Made by a program: the position numbers and the translations under genes. From contig RAZP01000019.1 in assembly GCA_004028745.1 (NCBI GenBank), positions 12,797 through 76,796 on the forward strand: DNA of 64,000 nucleotides, read 5' to 3'. Position 1 is the first letter of the stretch. The number at the start of each line of letters is the position of its first letter. The notes beneath the pieces were generated by a model. That model saw only the letters and a list, made by a program, of their open reading frames with translations. It was not told the DNA's origin and ran no database searches. This DNA comes from Prosthecochloris sp. Its GTDB lineage: Bacteria > Bacteroidota > Chlorobiia > Chlorobiales > Chlorobiaceae. This document shows positions 18,505 through 26,464 of the stretch, one piece after another.

Positions 18505-18621
18505 GGGCACCTCTATTAATTTGTTGCGCGACCCGAATACTTCGTTGGGCGGATAGGAGAGGGTTTCTGTGCTCCGTCCGCCTTGTCTTCAGATCGCTCA
18601 CAACAATTAATAGAGGTACCC
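18505..18621. repeat. MITE-like palindromic repeat, copy 3
   Basis: About 117 bp from GGGCACCTCTATTAATTTG to CAACAATTAATAGAGGTACCC, with the core GTGCTCCGTCCGCCTTGTC in the opposite orientation to copy 1. The right tip has one unpaired base (GGTACCC against GGGCACC). Confidence 0.85.
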
Positions 18622-18692
18622 TCATATGCATACAATCGAATGTTCCGGTTTCCGCTATCTATACGTAAATGTATATTATTTGGGAAACCTTA

Positions 18693-18919
18693 GGGCACCT
18701 CCATTTATTTATTCCACGCTTCAATTGCTTCGTTGAGCGGATAGGAGGGGGTTCTACGCCCTCTTTGCCTTGCATTTGAACCGCTCATGACAATTAGAGG
18801 TGGCCTTTTGTCGTGAGTCCAGATTCTATAGAGAATACAAATCGGGATGAGGATTTCGATCCTGATAGGTCGGGGCCAACGAAGTATTCGGGTCGTGCAA
18901 CAAATTAATAGAGGTGCCC
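18693..18919. repeat. Two repeat copies fused in tandem (copies 4a and 4b)
   Basis: 18693-18805 runs from GGGCACCTCCATTTATTTATT to ATGACAATTAGAGGTGGCC; the sequence then continues as the second half of another copy (TCGTGAGTCC ... GGGTCGTGCAACAAATTAATAGAGGTGCCC) to 18919. This looks like one copy inserted in, or recombined with, another. Confidence 0.7.
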
Positions 18920-19049
18920 TTATGCCTGAAGGCCGGTAATTATTATTTGTGTTGCATGATAAAAATTGTTATATAAATATATAGTTATATAAGGCGCAGG
19001 GTATTTACTTTCATCTAAAGAAAAGTACATAACAAAACCTGTCTGAGTA

Positions 19050-19160
19050 CCGACTGCCATCTTTAAACAGGATGGCCGGAGATACCAAAAGTAGGGAAAT
19101 TTTATGGCTGTCGAGCGGTTCTGCGAGAACGCATGACGGGTAGGGTACGTGGCTTCATGC
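19050..19160 (+). other. Cluster of three hairpins, possible non-coding RNA
   Basis: Three stems follow each other: CCG..GCCATC / GATGGC-CGG (19050-19079), GCGGTTC / GAACGC with a bulge (19115-19132), and GCATGA / TCATGC (19131-19160, overlapping the second by two bases). No open frame of recognisable type covers it. It lies 200 bp before fccA. I cannot place it in a known RNA family. Confidence 0.3.
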
Positions 19161-19218
19161 ATAATTTATTACACAAGCAATTAATAAATGAAAATACAAG
19201 GGATTTTTAAACTCTTTC

Positions 19219-19290
19219 CCTCGGTTCGAGGATAAAAAATGACACGAAGCTCGGTGTCTCATGCAGGGGAAGTAAGCGGGAACCCTGTGT
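19219..19290 (+). promoter_or_regulatory. Hairpin-array leader of fccAB
   Basis: Three consecutive perfect stems: CCTCG/CGAGG (19219-19231), GACAC/GTGTC (19241-19258) and an 8-pair stem ATGCAGGG/CCCTGTGT including two G-U pairs (19261-19290). They end about 57 bases before the fccA ribosome-binding site. The compact array suggests a riboswitch or another cis-regulatory RNA. The GGATAAAAAATG segment recalls part of cobalamin riboswitches but the required GGTG/CC and ACTGT blocks are missing. Confidence 0.45.
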
Positions 19291-19346
19291 AGCTGAAGCC
19301 ACAAATAAGAAATTCGGTCCCATCATTCCGCTAATCCATAACAAAC

Positions 19347-19353
19347 AAGGAGA
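19347..19353 (+). promoter_or_regulatory. Ribosome-binding site of fccA
   Basis: AAGGAGA eight bases ahead of the ATG at 19362 fixes the start of the cytochrome subunit. It is one of the strongest Shine-Dalgarno sequences in the window. Confidence 0.8.
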
Positions 19354-19361
19354 TTAGAACT

Positions 19362-19736
19362 ATGGTTAAAAAAATTACCTCTTGGCTGTCTGTCGGCCTT
19401 ATTTCAGCCGCGGCGCTCTCCGGGTGTGAAACACAGACATCCGAAAAACAGGGCGCTGCCCAACAGGCCTCGGCCTCGGCTGAGGATGTTGACCCGCGTG
19501 GCGAAATTCTCGCGCTTTCCTGTGCTTCCTGCCACGGTACCGATGGTAAAAGTGTCGGTATTATGCCGGGCTTCTATGGAAAATCAGCGCCATATCTGAA
19601 AACGGCTCTAATGGAGTTTAAGAACGATGAGCGTTACTCTACGGTAATGGGGCGTCATGCCAAAGGTTACACCGATGAAGAGATCACACTCATTGCCGAT
19701 TACTTTGGCGGCCTAAGTCAACAAAATTCTAAATAA
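19362..19736 (+). CDS. fccA: Flavocytochrome c sulfide dehydrogenase, cytochrome c subunit
   Basis: Monohaem c-type cytochrome that takes electrons from FccB during sulfide oxidation in the periplasm. The 124 residues have an N-terminal signal with lipobox LSGC (Cys22), so the protein is probably lipid-anchored; one haem site CASCH (54-58); and a probable axial Met in TVMGRHAKGYTDEE. A Ser/Ala/Gln-rich linker (about 25-45) separates anchor from haem domain. It has one haem, unlike the dihaem subunit of Allochromatium. Translation is led by AAGGAGA, and fccB follows after eight bases. Confidence 0.9.
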   Translation: MVKKITSWLSVGLISAAALSGCETQTSEKQGAAQQASASAEDVDPRGEILALSCASCHGTDGKSVGIMPGFYGKSAPYLKTALMEFKNDERYSTVMGRHAKGYTDEEITLIADYFGGLSQQNSK

Positions 19737-19744
19737 GCGGGGGA

Positions 19745-21043
19745 ATGAACATGAGTCAGAAATTTACACGTAGAGATTTCAACAAACTCGTCATTGCCGG
19801 AGCAGCCGGCTCTACACTTGGGGTTTTCGGCGGCGCCAAGCCGCTTTTTGCAAGCCAGAAACATGTGGTTGTTATTGGTGGCGGATTCGGCGGTGCATCT
19901 ACTGCAAAGTATATCCGAAAACTTGATCCATCGGTTTCTGTGACACTTGTCGAGCCGGCTACCACGTTCTATACCTGTCCTTTCAGTAACTGGGTCATGG
20001 GCGGTTTAAAGGAAATGAAGGACATCGGCCGAACATACGATGTATTGAAAAGCGCCTACGGTATAGAGGTTATCCATGAAGAGGCTGCTGAAATTGATGC
20101 CGCCAATCACACTGTAAAGCTCAAAGGCGGGCAGGAACTGAAATATGATCGTCTGGTTGTATCTCCTGGTATCGACTTCGATTATGATGCCATTGAAGGA
20201 TACAGCGAGGAAGTTGCGAACACTCAAATGCCTCACGCTTACAAAGCCGGGCCGCAGACCGAGCTGTTGACCAAGCAGTTGCAAGAAATGAAAGATGGCG
20301 ACAATGTGCTTATCTGTCCTCCCGGTAACCCGTTCCGCTGTCCTCCGGGGCCGTATGAAAGAGCGAGTTTGATTGCCAATTATCTGAAAAAGAACAAACC
20401 GAACTCGAAAGTCGTTATCCTTGATGCCAAGGAGAAGTTCTCCAAGCAAGGTTTGTTCACCAAAGGGTGGGAAAAGCTTTACCCTGGTCTTATTGAGTGG
20501 CGAGCAGGTTCGGCAGGCGGCAAGATTACCGCTGTTGATCCAGCGGCAATGACTGTCCAGACATCAGCCGGACCGGTAAAGGGTGGTGTGGTCAACGTCA
20601 TCCCTCCGCAGAGAGCCGGAAAAATTGCCGCAGAAGCAGGACTGACCAATGAGACAGGCTGGTGCCCGGTAAACCCGATTACTTTCGAATCCACGATTCA
20701 TCCTGGAATTCATGTTATCGGTGACTCATGTATTGCCGGCGCAATGCCTAAATCAGGGTTTGCCGCCAGCAGTCAGGGTAAAGTCACGGCAGCGAGCATT
20801 GTTCGCCTGCTGCAGGGCAAGGTGCCCGCTCCGCCGTCACTTGTGAATACATGCTACAGCCTTGTCGGCCCCGGCTACGGCATTTCTGTTGCTGCTGTTT
20901 ACAAACTTACCAGTGATGGTATCGTAAGCATAAAAGGTGCCGGAGGTCTTACGCCTATGGATGCTGATGATGATCAGTTGAGTGAAGAGGCAACCTATGC
21001 GCGAGGCTGGTATAACAACATATCCCAGGATATTTGGGGATAA
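19745..21043 (+). CDS. fccB: Flavocytochrome c sulfide dehydrogenase, flavoprotein subunit
   Basis: FAD subunit that oxidises sulfide in the periplasm. The 432 residues begin with a twin-arginine signal (TRRDFNKLVIAGAAGSTLGVFGG), then the FAD motif VVVIGGGFGGASTAKYIRKL, the cysteine region TFYTCPFSNWVMGG, and the segment NPITFESTIHPGIHVIGDSCIAGAMPKSGFAASSQGK carrying the second redox cysteine. Export through Tat fits a folded flavoprotein. The second ATG (19751) has better spacing to GGGGGA than the first. The gene ends in a strong terminator. Confidence 0.95.
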   Translation: MNMSQKFTRRDFNKLVIAGAAGSTLGVFGGAKPLFASQKHVVVIGGGFGGASTAKYIRKLDPSVSVTLVEPATTFYTCPFSNWVMGGLKEMKDIGRTYDVLKSAYGIEVIHEEAAEIDAANHTVKLKGGQELKYDRLVVSPGIDFDYDAIEGYSEEVANTQMPHAYKAGPQTELLTKQLQEMKDGDNVLICPPGNPFRCPPGPYERASLIANYLKKNKPNSKVVILDAKEKFSKQGLFTKGWEKLYPGLIEWRAGSAGGKITAVDPAAMTVQTSAGPVKGGVVNVIPPQRAGKIAAEAGLTNETGWCPVNPITFESTIHPGIHVIGDSCIAGAMPKSGFAASSQGKVTAASIVRLLQGKVPAPPSLVNTCYSLVGPGYGISVAAVYKLTSDGIVSIKGAGGLTPMDADDDQLSEEATYARGWYNNISQDIWG

Positions 21044-21067
21044 AAGCACTTTCCCAGAGAAACAGGA

Positions 21068-21105
21068 GGCCGCCTCATACGCAACATATGAGGCGGTCTT
21101 TTTTT
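21068..21105 (+). terminator. Rho-independent terminator of fccAB
   Basis: Stem CCGCCTCATA / TATGAGGCGG with a short loop, followed by C and eight T residues, 25 bases after the fccB stop. This closes the fccAB transcript. Confidence 0.93.
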
Positions 21106-21160
21106 TGCCTACTGCATACTGAAGGACTGCCTACTGATTCTTCCGACCCCGATCTTTTGC

Positions 21161-21296
21161 AGGCACTTCTATTATTTGTTGCGCGCCATGATTACTTCGT
21201 GAGCTCCGACCTGTCGGGATACACTTCGGTTTCTGTGTTCCGTCCGCCTTGTATCCCGATAGAACCCCTACTCACGGCAATAAATAGAGGTACCCT
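21161..21296. repeat. MITE-like palindromic repeat, copy 5
   Basis: About 136 bp from AGGCACTTCTATTATTTGTTGCGCGCC to CGGCAATAAATAGAGGTACCC, with the core GTTCCGTCCGCCTTGTATCCCG. Left tip is degraded. The remaining gap to secD (21297-21517) shows nothing I can assign apart from the short repeat ATGCATATATGCATATATG just before the secD start. Confidence 0.8.
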
Positions 21297-21517
21297 CGAA
21301 AGTGACAAGCGGTGTACCCTGTGCTTTTTGGGGGCGGTGTGTTATTCTCAGTGGGAGTGTATGGGAGTTTTCACGTCTAATCGACTATCGAGCCAACAAG
21401 CCATGGAGCTATCAGGCAACCAGGCTGCATTGTTAATCATACCCTGGTTTTATATATTGGCTGAACTTGATTCACTGACTGTGGAATATCCGCAAAGCAA
21501 AATGCATATATGCATAT

Positions 21518-23314
21518 ATGAAAAACATCCGGTTCAAAAGTATTCTTATTGTGGCCCTGACGGCGCTTTCTCTATGGTCGTTGTGGCCTACCTATAAGGA
21601 TTATTCCTATTCAAAGCAACTCGCTCGGCTGACCACGGCTGAAGACAGTCTCAAATTTGTCCGTGAGAATCGTGAGGCTATCGAAACAGCCGCTGAAAAA
21701 AGCCTGAAACTTGGGCTTGATCTCAAGGGGGGCATGTATCTCGTGCTTGAGGTTGATCTCATCGATCTCATCAAGGAAAGGGCATGGAACAAGGACGATA
21801 CGTTTGACGAGATAATTGCCGCCGTCAAAAGTAAAGCTGTTGATGGCAATGCACAGGTTATCGAGCTGCTGGTTTCGGAATTCAAGAAACGCAGTATCCG
21901 AATGAGCCGCTACTTCTATGAGGTTCGTGACAGTGATGAGGAGATAATCGTCAAGCTGAGAAAAGAGGCGGAAGCCGCTGTTGTGCGGGCAAAAGAGATT
22001 ATCCGTAACCGCGTCGACCAGTACGGTGTTGCAGAGCCGGTCATACAGACACAGGGGGCAAGGCGGATCATTGTCGCGCTTCCCGGTGTTTCCGATGAGG
22101 ACAGGGTACGCAAGTTGCTCCGGGGTACGGCAAAACTGGAATTCAAGCTGGTCAGGGACAATGAAAGCATGCTGGAAGCGCTTGAAAGAATTAACAGGTT
22201 CCTTGCTGACAGCGAGGCTGCAGAAGAAACAGAGTCTATGCCCGATGGAGAGAGTCCTGTCAAAACAGCGAATCCTCTTTACGAGAACATTTTTATGGAA
22301 AACGGAAGGGTATACGTCCCTGATTATTCCAGGGAGTACTTGACCGGGCTGTTCCAGCGTGAAGATATTCAGAAGCTGTTACCCAAGGATTCGGAAATCC
22401 GCCTCTCGGCAAGATCTATTGAAGTGGGTGACGGAGAGGTGTTGTACGATATGTTTCTACTGAAGAAAACACCTGAGCTTACAGGCGGGGTAATTACCGA
22501 GGCAAAGGCTACGTTCGGTGCGTCCGCGCTTCAGCCGGAAGTTACCATGAGAATGAATTCCGACGGGACAGCAAAATGGGCAAGAATTACCGGTGCAAAT
22601 ATCGGCCGCCGGATTGCTATTGTTCTTGACGGTGCGGTGTATTCGGCTCCGGTTGTCGAGTCTAAAATTCCCGGAGGCAGTTCGGTAATCAACGGCATCG
22701 ACAGTATCGAGGAAGCCCAGGATCTCGAAATCGTTCTGAAAGCGGGCGCCCTGCCCGCGCCTGTGAGAATTATCGAAGAGCGGACGGTCGGGCCCTCTCT
22801 TGGTGCAGACTATATCAGGTCCGGTCTGCTTTCTGCGAGCTGGGGCTTGTGTATTGTTGCGCTCTTCATGATCGTTTATTACCGCAAAGCAGGTGTTTCA
22901 GCCGATATAGCTCTTATCCTGAACATATTGTTCGTCCTATCGGTACTTGCAGGATTCAGCGCAGCGCTGACTCTTCCCGGTATTGCCGGTATCGTGTTGA
23001 CGATTGGTATGGCAGTTGATGCCAATGTGCTGATTTTCGAAAGAGTAAGGGAAGAGATTGCCGCGGGCAAGAACCTTCGTCTCGCGGTTGATACGGGATA
23101 CAGCAAGGCGTTCTCGGCGATCGTTGATTCCCAGATTACAACGCTTGGTGCAGGATTTCTGCTTTATATCTATGGTATAGGTCCAATACAGGGATTTGCG
23201 CTTACCCTGATGATCGGCACGGCGGCAAGCCTTTTTACCGCTCTGGTTATCACAAAGGTTATTTTTAACCTGCTGATAGAGAGAAATCTGATGACAGTCA
23301 AAAGTTTCGGTTAA
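21518..23314 (+). CDS. secD: Protein translocase subunit SecD
   Basis: Inner-membrane component that uses proton motive force to finish protein export with SecF. The 598 residues show a first membrane helix (8-25), the family motif LGLDLKGGMYLVLEVD, the RNRVDQYGVAEPVIQTQG P1 region, and five C-terminal helices including GIVLTIGMAVDANVLIFERVREE. SecF follows after 22 bases. The start at 21518 gives MKNIRFKSILIV; the upstream ATATATG repeat contains no other in-frame Met. Confidence 0.97.
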   Translation: MKNIRFKSILIVALTALSLWSLWPTYKDYSYSKQLARLTTAEDSLKFVRENREAIETAAEKSLKLGLDLKGGMYLVLEVDLIDLIKERAWNKDDTFDEIIAAVKSKAVDGNAQVIELLVSEFKKRSIRMSRYFYEVRDSDEEIIVKLRKEAEAAVVRAKEIIRNRVDQYGVAEPVIQTQGARRIIVALPGVSDEDRVRKLLRGTAKLEFKLVRDNESMLEALERINRFLADSEAAEETESMPDGESPVKTANPLYENIFMENGRVYVPDYSREYLTGLFQREDIQKLLPKDSEIRLSARSIEVGDGEVLYDMFLLKKTPELTGGVITEAKATFGASALQPEVTMRMNSDGTAKWARITGANIGRRIAIVLDGAVYSAPVVESKIPGGSSVINGIDSIEEAQDLEIVLKAGALPAPVRIIEERTVGPSLGADYIRSGLLSASWGLCIVALFMIVYYRKAGVSADIALILNILFVLSVLAGFSAALTLPGIAGIVLTIGMAVDANVLIFERVREEIAAGKNLRLAVDTGYSKAFSAIVDSQITTLGAGFLLYIYGIGPIQGFALTLMIGTAASLFTALVITKVIFNLLIERNLMTVKSFG

Positions 23315-23336
23315 ATATCATTAAGAACGATACAGC

Positions 23337-24263
23337 ATGCATCTGATAAAAAATACGAACATAGACTTTCTGAAGTACAGGAAAATAGCTTACGTGATCT
23401 CACTCACACTGATGCTTGCAGGGCTGGTTTCACTGCTTATCAGGGGGTTGAATTACGGCATTGACTTCAAGGGCGGAACCGAGGTAGTGCTTCGCTTTGA
23501 AGACGATGTAACCGTAAGCGATGTAAGAGCGGTGTTGAAGGAAGCCGGGGTTGAAGGCGCGGTCAAAAGCTACGGAGCTGACCGGTCGATTCTGGTTCAG
23601 ACCGTATTCGAGGGTGATCTTAACCAGTTGAAGACTCTGGTGTCAAACGCGCTTAACGACCGTATTCCTGACAATCCGCATGAGGTGCTGCGGATTGATT
23701 CTGTAGGCCCCAGCATTGCGTCCGATCTGAAATGGGCAGCCCTGAAGGCGCTCCTGGGAGCGGTGATAGCTATCCTGCTCTACGTGGGAATACGGTTTGA
23801 GTTCCGGTTTGCCGCAGCGAGTGTGGTGGCTATATTTCATGATGTGTTTATCGTGCTCGGTATATTCAGTATTTTCGGCGGCATGTTTGATTTCATGCCT
23901 TTCGACATAAACCAGAGCATCATAGCGGCATTTCTGACTATCGCAGGCTACTCGATTAACGATACCGTCGTTGTCTATGACAGGATTCGTGAAAACATCC
24001 GCACGGGAAAACCTTCAGACTATATTACGATTTTCAACAACAGCCTCAACCAGACGCTTAGCAGGACAGTAATCACTTCCGGAACCACGCTTCTTGTCGT
24101 CCTTGTTCTTTTTATTTTTGCCGGACCTGCTATTCGGGGGTTCACTTTTGCAATCCTTCTTGGGATAGGGGTCGGCACGTACTCTTCTTTGTTTATTGCG
24201 GCCCCGATCGTGCTTGACTGGCAGCTGAGATCAAAACGTCCGATTAAACTCAGAGGGGGATAG
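23337..24263 (+). CDS. secF: Protein translocase subunit SecF
   Basis: Partner of SecD in the Sec translocon. The 308 residues have an N-terminal helix, the family motif GLNYGIDFKGGTEVVLRF, and the C-terminal signature LTIAGYSINDTVVVYDRIREN followed by further helices. Length is normal. Secretion genes are followed immediately (four bases) by a SurA-related lipoprotein and then surA, making an export and periplasmic folding operon. Confidence 0.97.
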   Translation: MHLIKNTNIDFLKYRKIAYVISLTLMLAGLVSLLIRGLNYGIDFKGGTEVVLRFEDDVTVSDVRAVLKEAGVEGAVKSYGADRSILVQTVFEGDLNQLKTLVSNALNDRIPDNPHEVLRIDSVGPSIASDLKWAALKALLGAVIAILLYVGIRFEFRFAAASVVAIFHDVFIVLGIFSIFGGMFDFMPFDINQSIIAAFLTIAGYSINDTVVVYDRIRENIRTGKPSDYITIFNNSLNQTLSRTVITSGTTLLVVLVLFIFAGPAIRGFTFAILLGIGVGTYSSLFIAAPIVLDWQLRSKRPIKLRGG

Positions 24264-24267
24264 CGGC

Positions 24268-25104
24268 ATGAAGCGGTGTGCCGTTCTGGTAGCGGTCCTC
24301 TTTTTCATTGTCGGCTGTGGTACCGGGCAGGACGATGATGTTGTCGCCAGAGTAGGGAAGCTTCAACTGACCCGTGATGAACTTCTTGCTTCGATCAGTT
24401 ATACCTCTCGGGAAGACAGTCTAACAGCCTCAGCCATTTACATTGAAGACTGGCGGGACCTTGCGGTGCTCTATCAGCTTGCTCTCGATGATGGTATGGA
24501 CAAAGAGCCTGAGGCCCGGATGTTGATTGATAAAGCCACTCGTCAGATAATCGCGCAGCGTTTTATTGACAAGAGGATGAGAAAAGCGGAGAAGGAAGGA
24601 CATTTTGCGGTTGACTCCTCCGCCGTCGGGGCTTTTTACCGTGAGTTCCCCGATGTGTTTGTCTGCGGAGAGACACAATATGCTGTTGCCAGGTATTACG
24701 CAAAGACCGCTCAGGCGGCAAGCCGGATGGAAAATGCGTTCAGGCTGCATGAGGGTGATGAGAAGAGCCTGTTGCAGCTCATTGAATCGATTGAGCCGGG
24801 GTATGCCGGAACAAACATTCGCAGTTACAGAAACTCCTGGCGGTTGAAAACCCTTGCGCAGCTCCATCTTGAAAATGAAAAGATGAAAGGCTTTTTGCAA
24901 AACATGGCTCCGGGAGAACTATCCCCGGTCATTGCACTGCATGATTCGCTTTTTGTGGTGATGGAAATGCATGATATTGTAAAAAAAGGTGACAAAAAGA
25001 CTCTTGAACAGGCTTACGGGGATGTTGAGAATCTTCTTATTGTTGAAAAACAAAAGCAGTATTATAGTAAATTGCTTCAACAGGCAAGGGATAAATATCA
25101 GTAA
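24268..25104 (+). CDS. Putative SurA/PpiC-like periplasmic lipoprotein
   Basis: A 278-residue lipoprotein: signal ends at the lipobox IVGC (Cys17). The remainder resembles the chaperone portion of SurA/PrsA proteins (VVARVGKLQLTRDELLASI near the N terminus, long helices such as EARMLIDKATRQIIAQRFIDKRMRKAEKE, and C-terminal ELSPVIALHDSLFVVMEMHDIVKKGDKKTLEQAY) but I do not see a well-conserved parvulin catalytic core. Sitting between secF and surA, it likely assists folding of exported proteins. Function is inferred from context and weak similarity. Confidence 0.65.
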   Translation: MKRCAVLVAVLFFIVGCGTGQDDDVVARVGKLQLTRDELLASISYTSREDSLTASAIYIEDWRDLAVLYQLALDDGMDKEPEARMLIDKATRQIIAQRFIDKRMRKAEKEGHFAVDSSAVGAFYREFPDVFVCGETQYAVARYYAKTAQAASRMENAFRLHEGDEKSLLQLIESIEPGYAGTNIRSYRNSWRLKTLAQLHLENEKMKGFLQNMAPGELSPVIALHDSLFVVMEMHDIVKKGDKKTLEQAYGDVENLLIVEKQKQYYSKLLQQARDKYQ

Positions 25105-25138
25105 CCTGGGCTTGAACGCTCAACTTAGGTAAAGCTAA

Positions 25139-26464
25139 ATGATTATGAAAAAAAGGTTGTTCAGTTGTATTGCGATTGTGGCAATTACGGTTGTCGCTGG
25201 CGTTCAGATTGCAGTCGCAGCGGTTGTTGCCGACAGAATTGTTGCGGTTGTGGGTAATGAGATGATTTTGCAGTCTGAAGTCGATGAACAGGTGGTGATG
25301 GCGCGTTTGCAGTATCCCGAGGTGGCAAACGAATCATCACTAAAAGCCGGTATCCTTGAGACGCTTGTCACCAGGAAAATAGTGCTGACAAAAGCCAGGC
25401 TCGACAGCATTCAGGTCGATGAGGCCGATATTGAGAAAAATGCTGAAGAACGAATGGGTTTTTTGCGAAGCAGGTTCCGTTCTATTGAGGAAATGGAAAC
25501 AACTTTCTCAAAATCATATGCGGTTATTGAAAAAGAGATAAAAGACGACATACGAGATCAACAGTTGATCAACAACCTGAGGAGAAAACAAATGTCGGGG
25601 GTTACGGTTACTTTTGAGGAGGTTGAGGATTTCTATCGAGCCAACCGGGAAAGGCTCCCCCAGATGCCTGAAACCGTTGAAGTTTCTCAGATAGTCATGT
25701 ATCCCAAGGTGACGGAAAAGGCTAAAGCGAAAGCCCTTGCCAGTATTCAGGATATTCACCGGCAGCTTAAGGCAGGTGGAGACTTTGCGGAGCTGGCCCG
25801 GCTGTATTCCCAGGATCCGGGCTCCGCCCGTCTCGGGGGAGATCTTGGCTACTCCCGCCGGGGTGAGTTCGTGAAAAATTTTGAAGAAGTCGCTTTCGGG
25901 CTTGAACAAGGAGAAATTTCAGGGATTGTTGAATCCCGTTTTGGCTACCATATTATTCAGCTTCTTGACAAAGAGCACGATGCGGTGCACACAAGGCACA
26001 TTCTGATTGTTTTCGACAGAAGCACTCTCGATGCTCCGGCGGCAAAGGCCAAGCTGAAGCAGATCCGCGGAGATATCCTGAGCGGCAAAGCTGATTTTGC
26101 GGAGATGGCCAGGCAGTATTCCGACGATCCAGTATCGGCCAAAAACGGCGGTGTGATCCGTAACACTGAAACCGGCGAAACCATGTTTGCCATTTCAGCG
26201 CTTCGCGACCAGCTTAAAGATGTTGTCAGCTCGCTCAAAAACGTAGGTGACCTCAGCGAAGTGGTTCGGGTCGAGCCGGAATCAGGCGCCCCCTTTTATG
26301 CGCTTTTTCTTCTCAACAAAAAAGTGCCTGCTCATAAGCTCGAATTATCATCCGATTACGCAAGACTTGAAAGACTTGCCGTTGATGAGAAGCAAAACAG
26401 ATTGTTCCAAGAATGGATCAATGAACTCCAGAAAGAGGTTTATGTCAGAATCTCAGACATCTAA
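25139..26464 (+). CDS. surA: Periplasmic chaperone / peptidyl-prolyl isomerase SurA
   Basis: Helps outer-membrane proteins fold. The 441 residues have a signal peptide (to about 28), a SurA N-terminal chaperone domain (VVGNEMILQSEVDEQV, ETLVTRKIVLTKA), and two parvulin domains: the first around VSQIVMYPK ... DPGSARLGGDLGYSRRGEFVKNFEEVAF, the second around TRHILIVFD ... DPVSAKNGGVI. The tail is converging with gyrB: the two reading frames overlap by 12 bases. Confidence 0.9.
   Translation: MIMKKRLFSCIAIVAITVVAGVQIAVAAVVADRIVAVVGNEMILQSEVDEQVVMARLQYPEVANESSLKAGILETLVTRKIVLTKARLDSIQVDEADIEKNAEERMGFLRSRFRSIEEMETTFSKSYAVIEKEIKDDIRDQQLINNLRRKQMSGVTVTFEEVEDFYRANRERLPQMPETVEVSQIVMYPKVTEKAKAKALASIQDIHRQLKAGGDFAELARLYSQDPGSARLGGDLGYSRRGEFVKNFEEVAFGLEQGEISGIVESRFGYHIIQLLDKEHDAVHTRHILIVFDRSTLDAPAAKAKLKQIRGDILSGKADFAEMARQYSDDPVSAKNGGVIRNTETGETMFAISALRDQLKDVVSSLKNVGDLSEVVRVEPESGAPFYALFLLNKKVPAHKLELSSDYARLERLAVDEKQNRLFQEWINELQKEVYVRISDI

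Larger units (their letters stand above)
18314..19361. other. Long gene-poor region with repeats and possible structured RNA
   Basis: About 1 kb between mnmG and fccA. It holds one complete repeat, a composite of two repeat pieces, a 110-bp stretch of three hairpins (19050-19160) and the hairpin array before fccA (19219-19290), each listed separately. The minus-strand reading frame at 18920-19162 overlaps the hairpin stretch and resembles no protein I know, so I do not call it a gene. Confidence 0.5.

Noticed and set aside
18920..19162. 80-codon minus-strand frame in the mnmG-fccA gap
   Set aside because: Overlaps the hairpin cluster and contains no recognisable domain; more likely non-coding.
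19221..19300. Cobalamin riboswitch in the fccA leader
   Set aside because: Only the GGATAAAA-like part is reminiscent; the conserved GGTG/CC, CCCGC and ACTGT blocks and the box before the start are missing.
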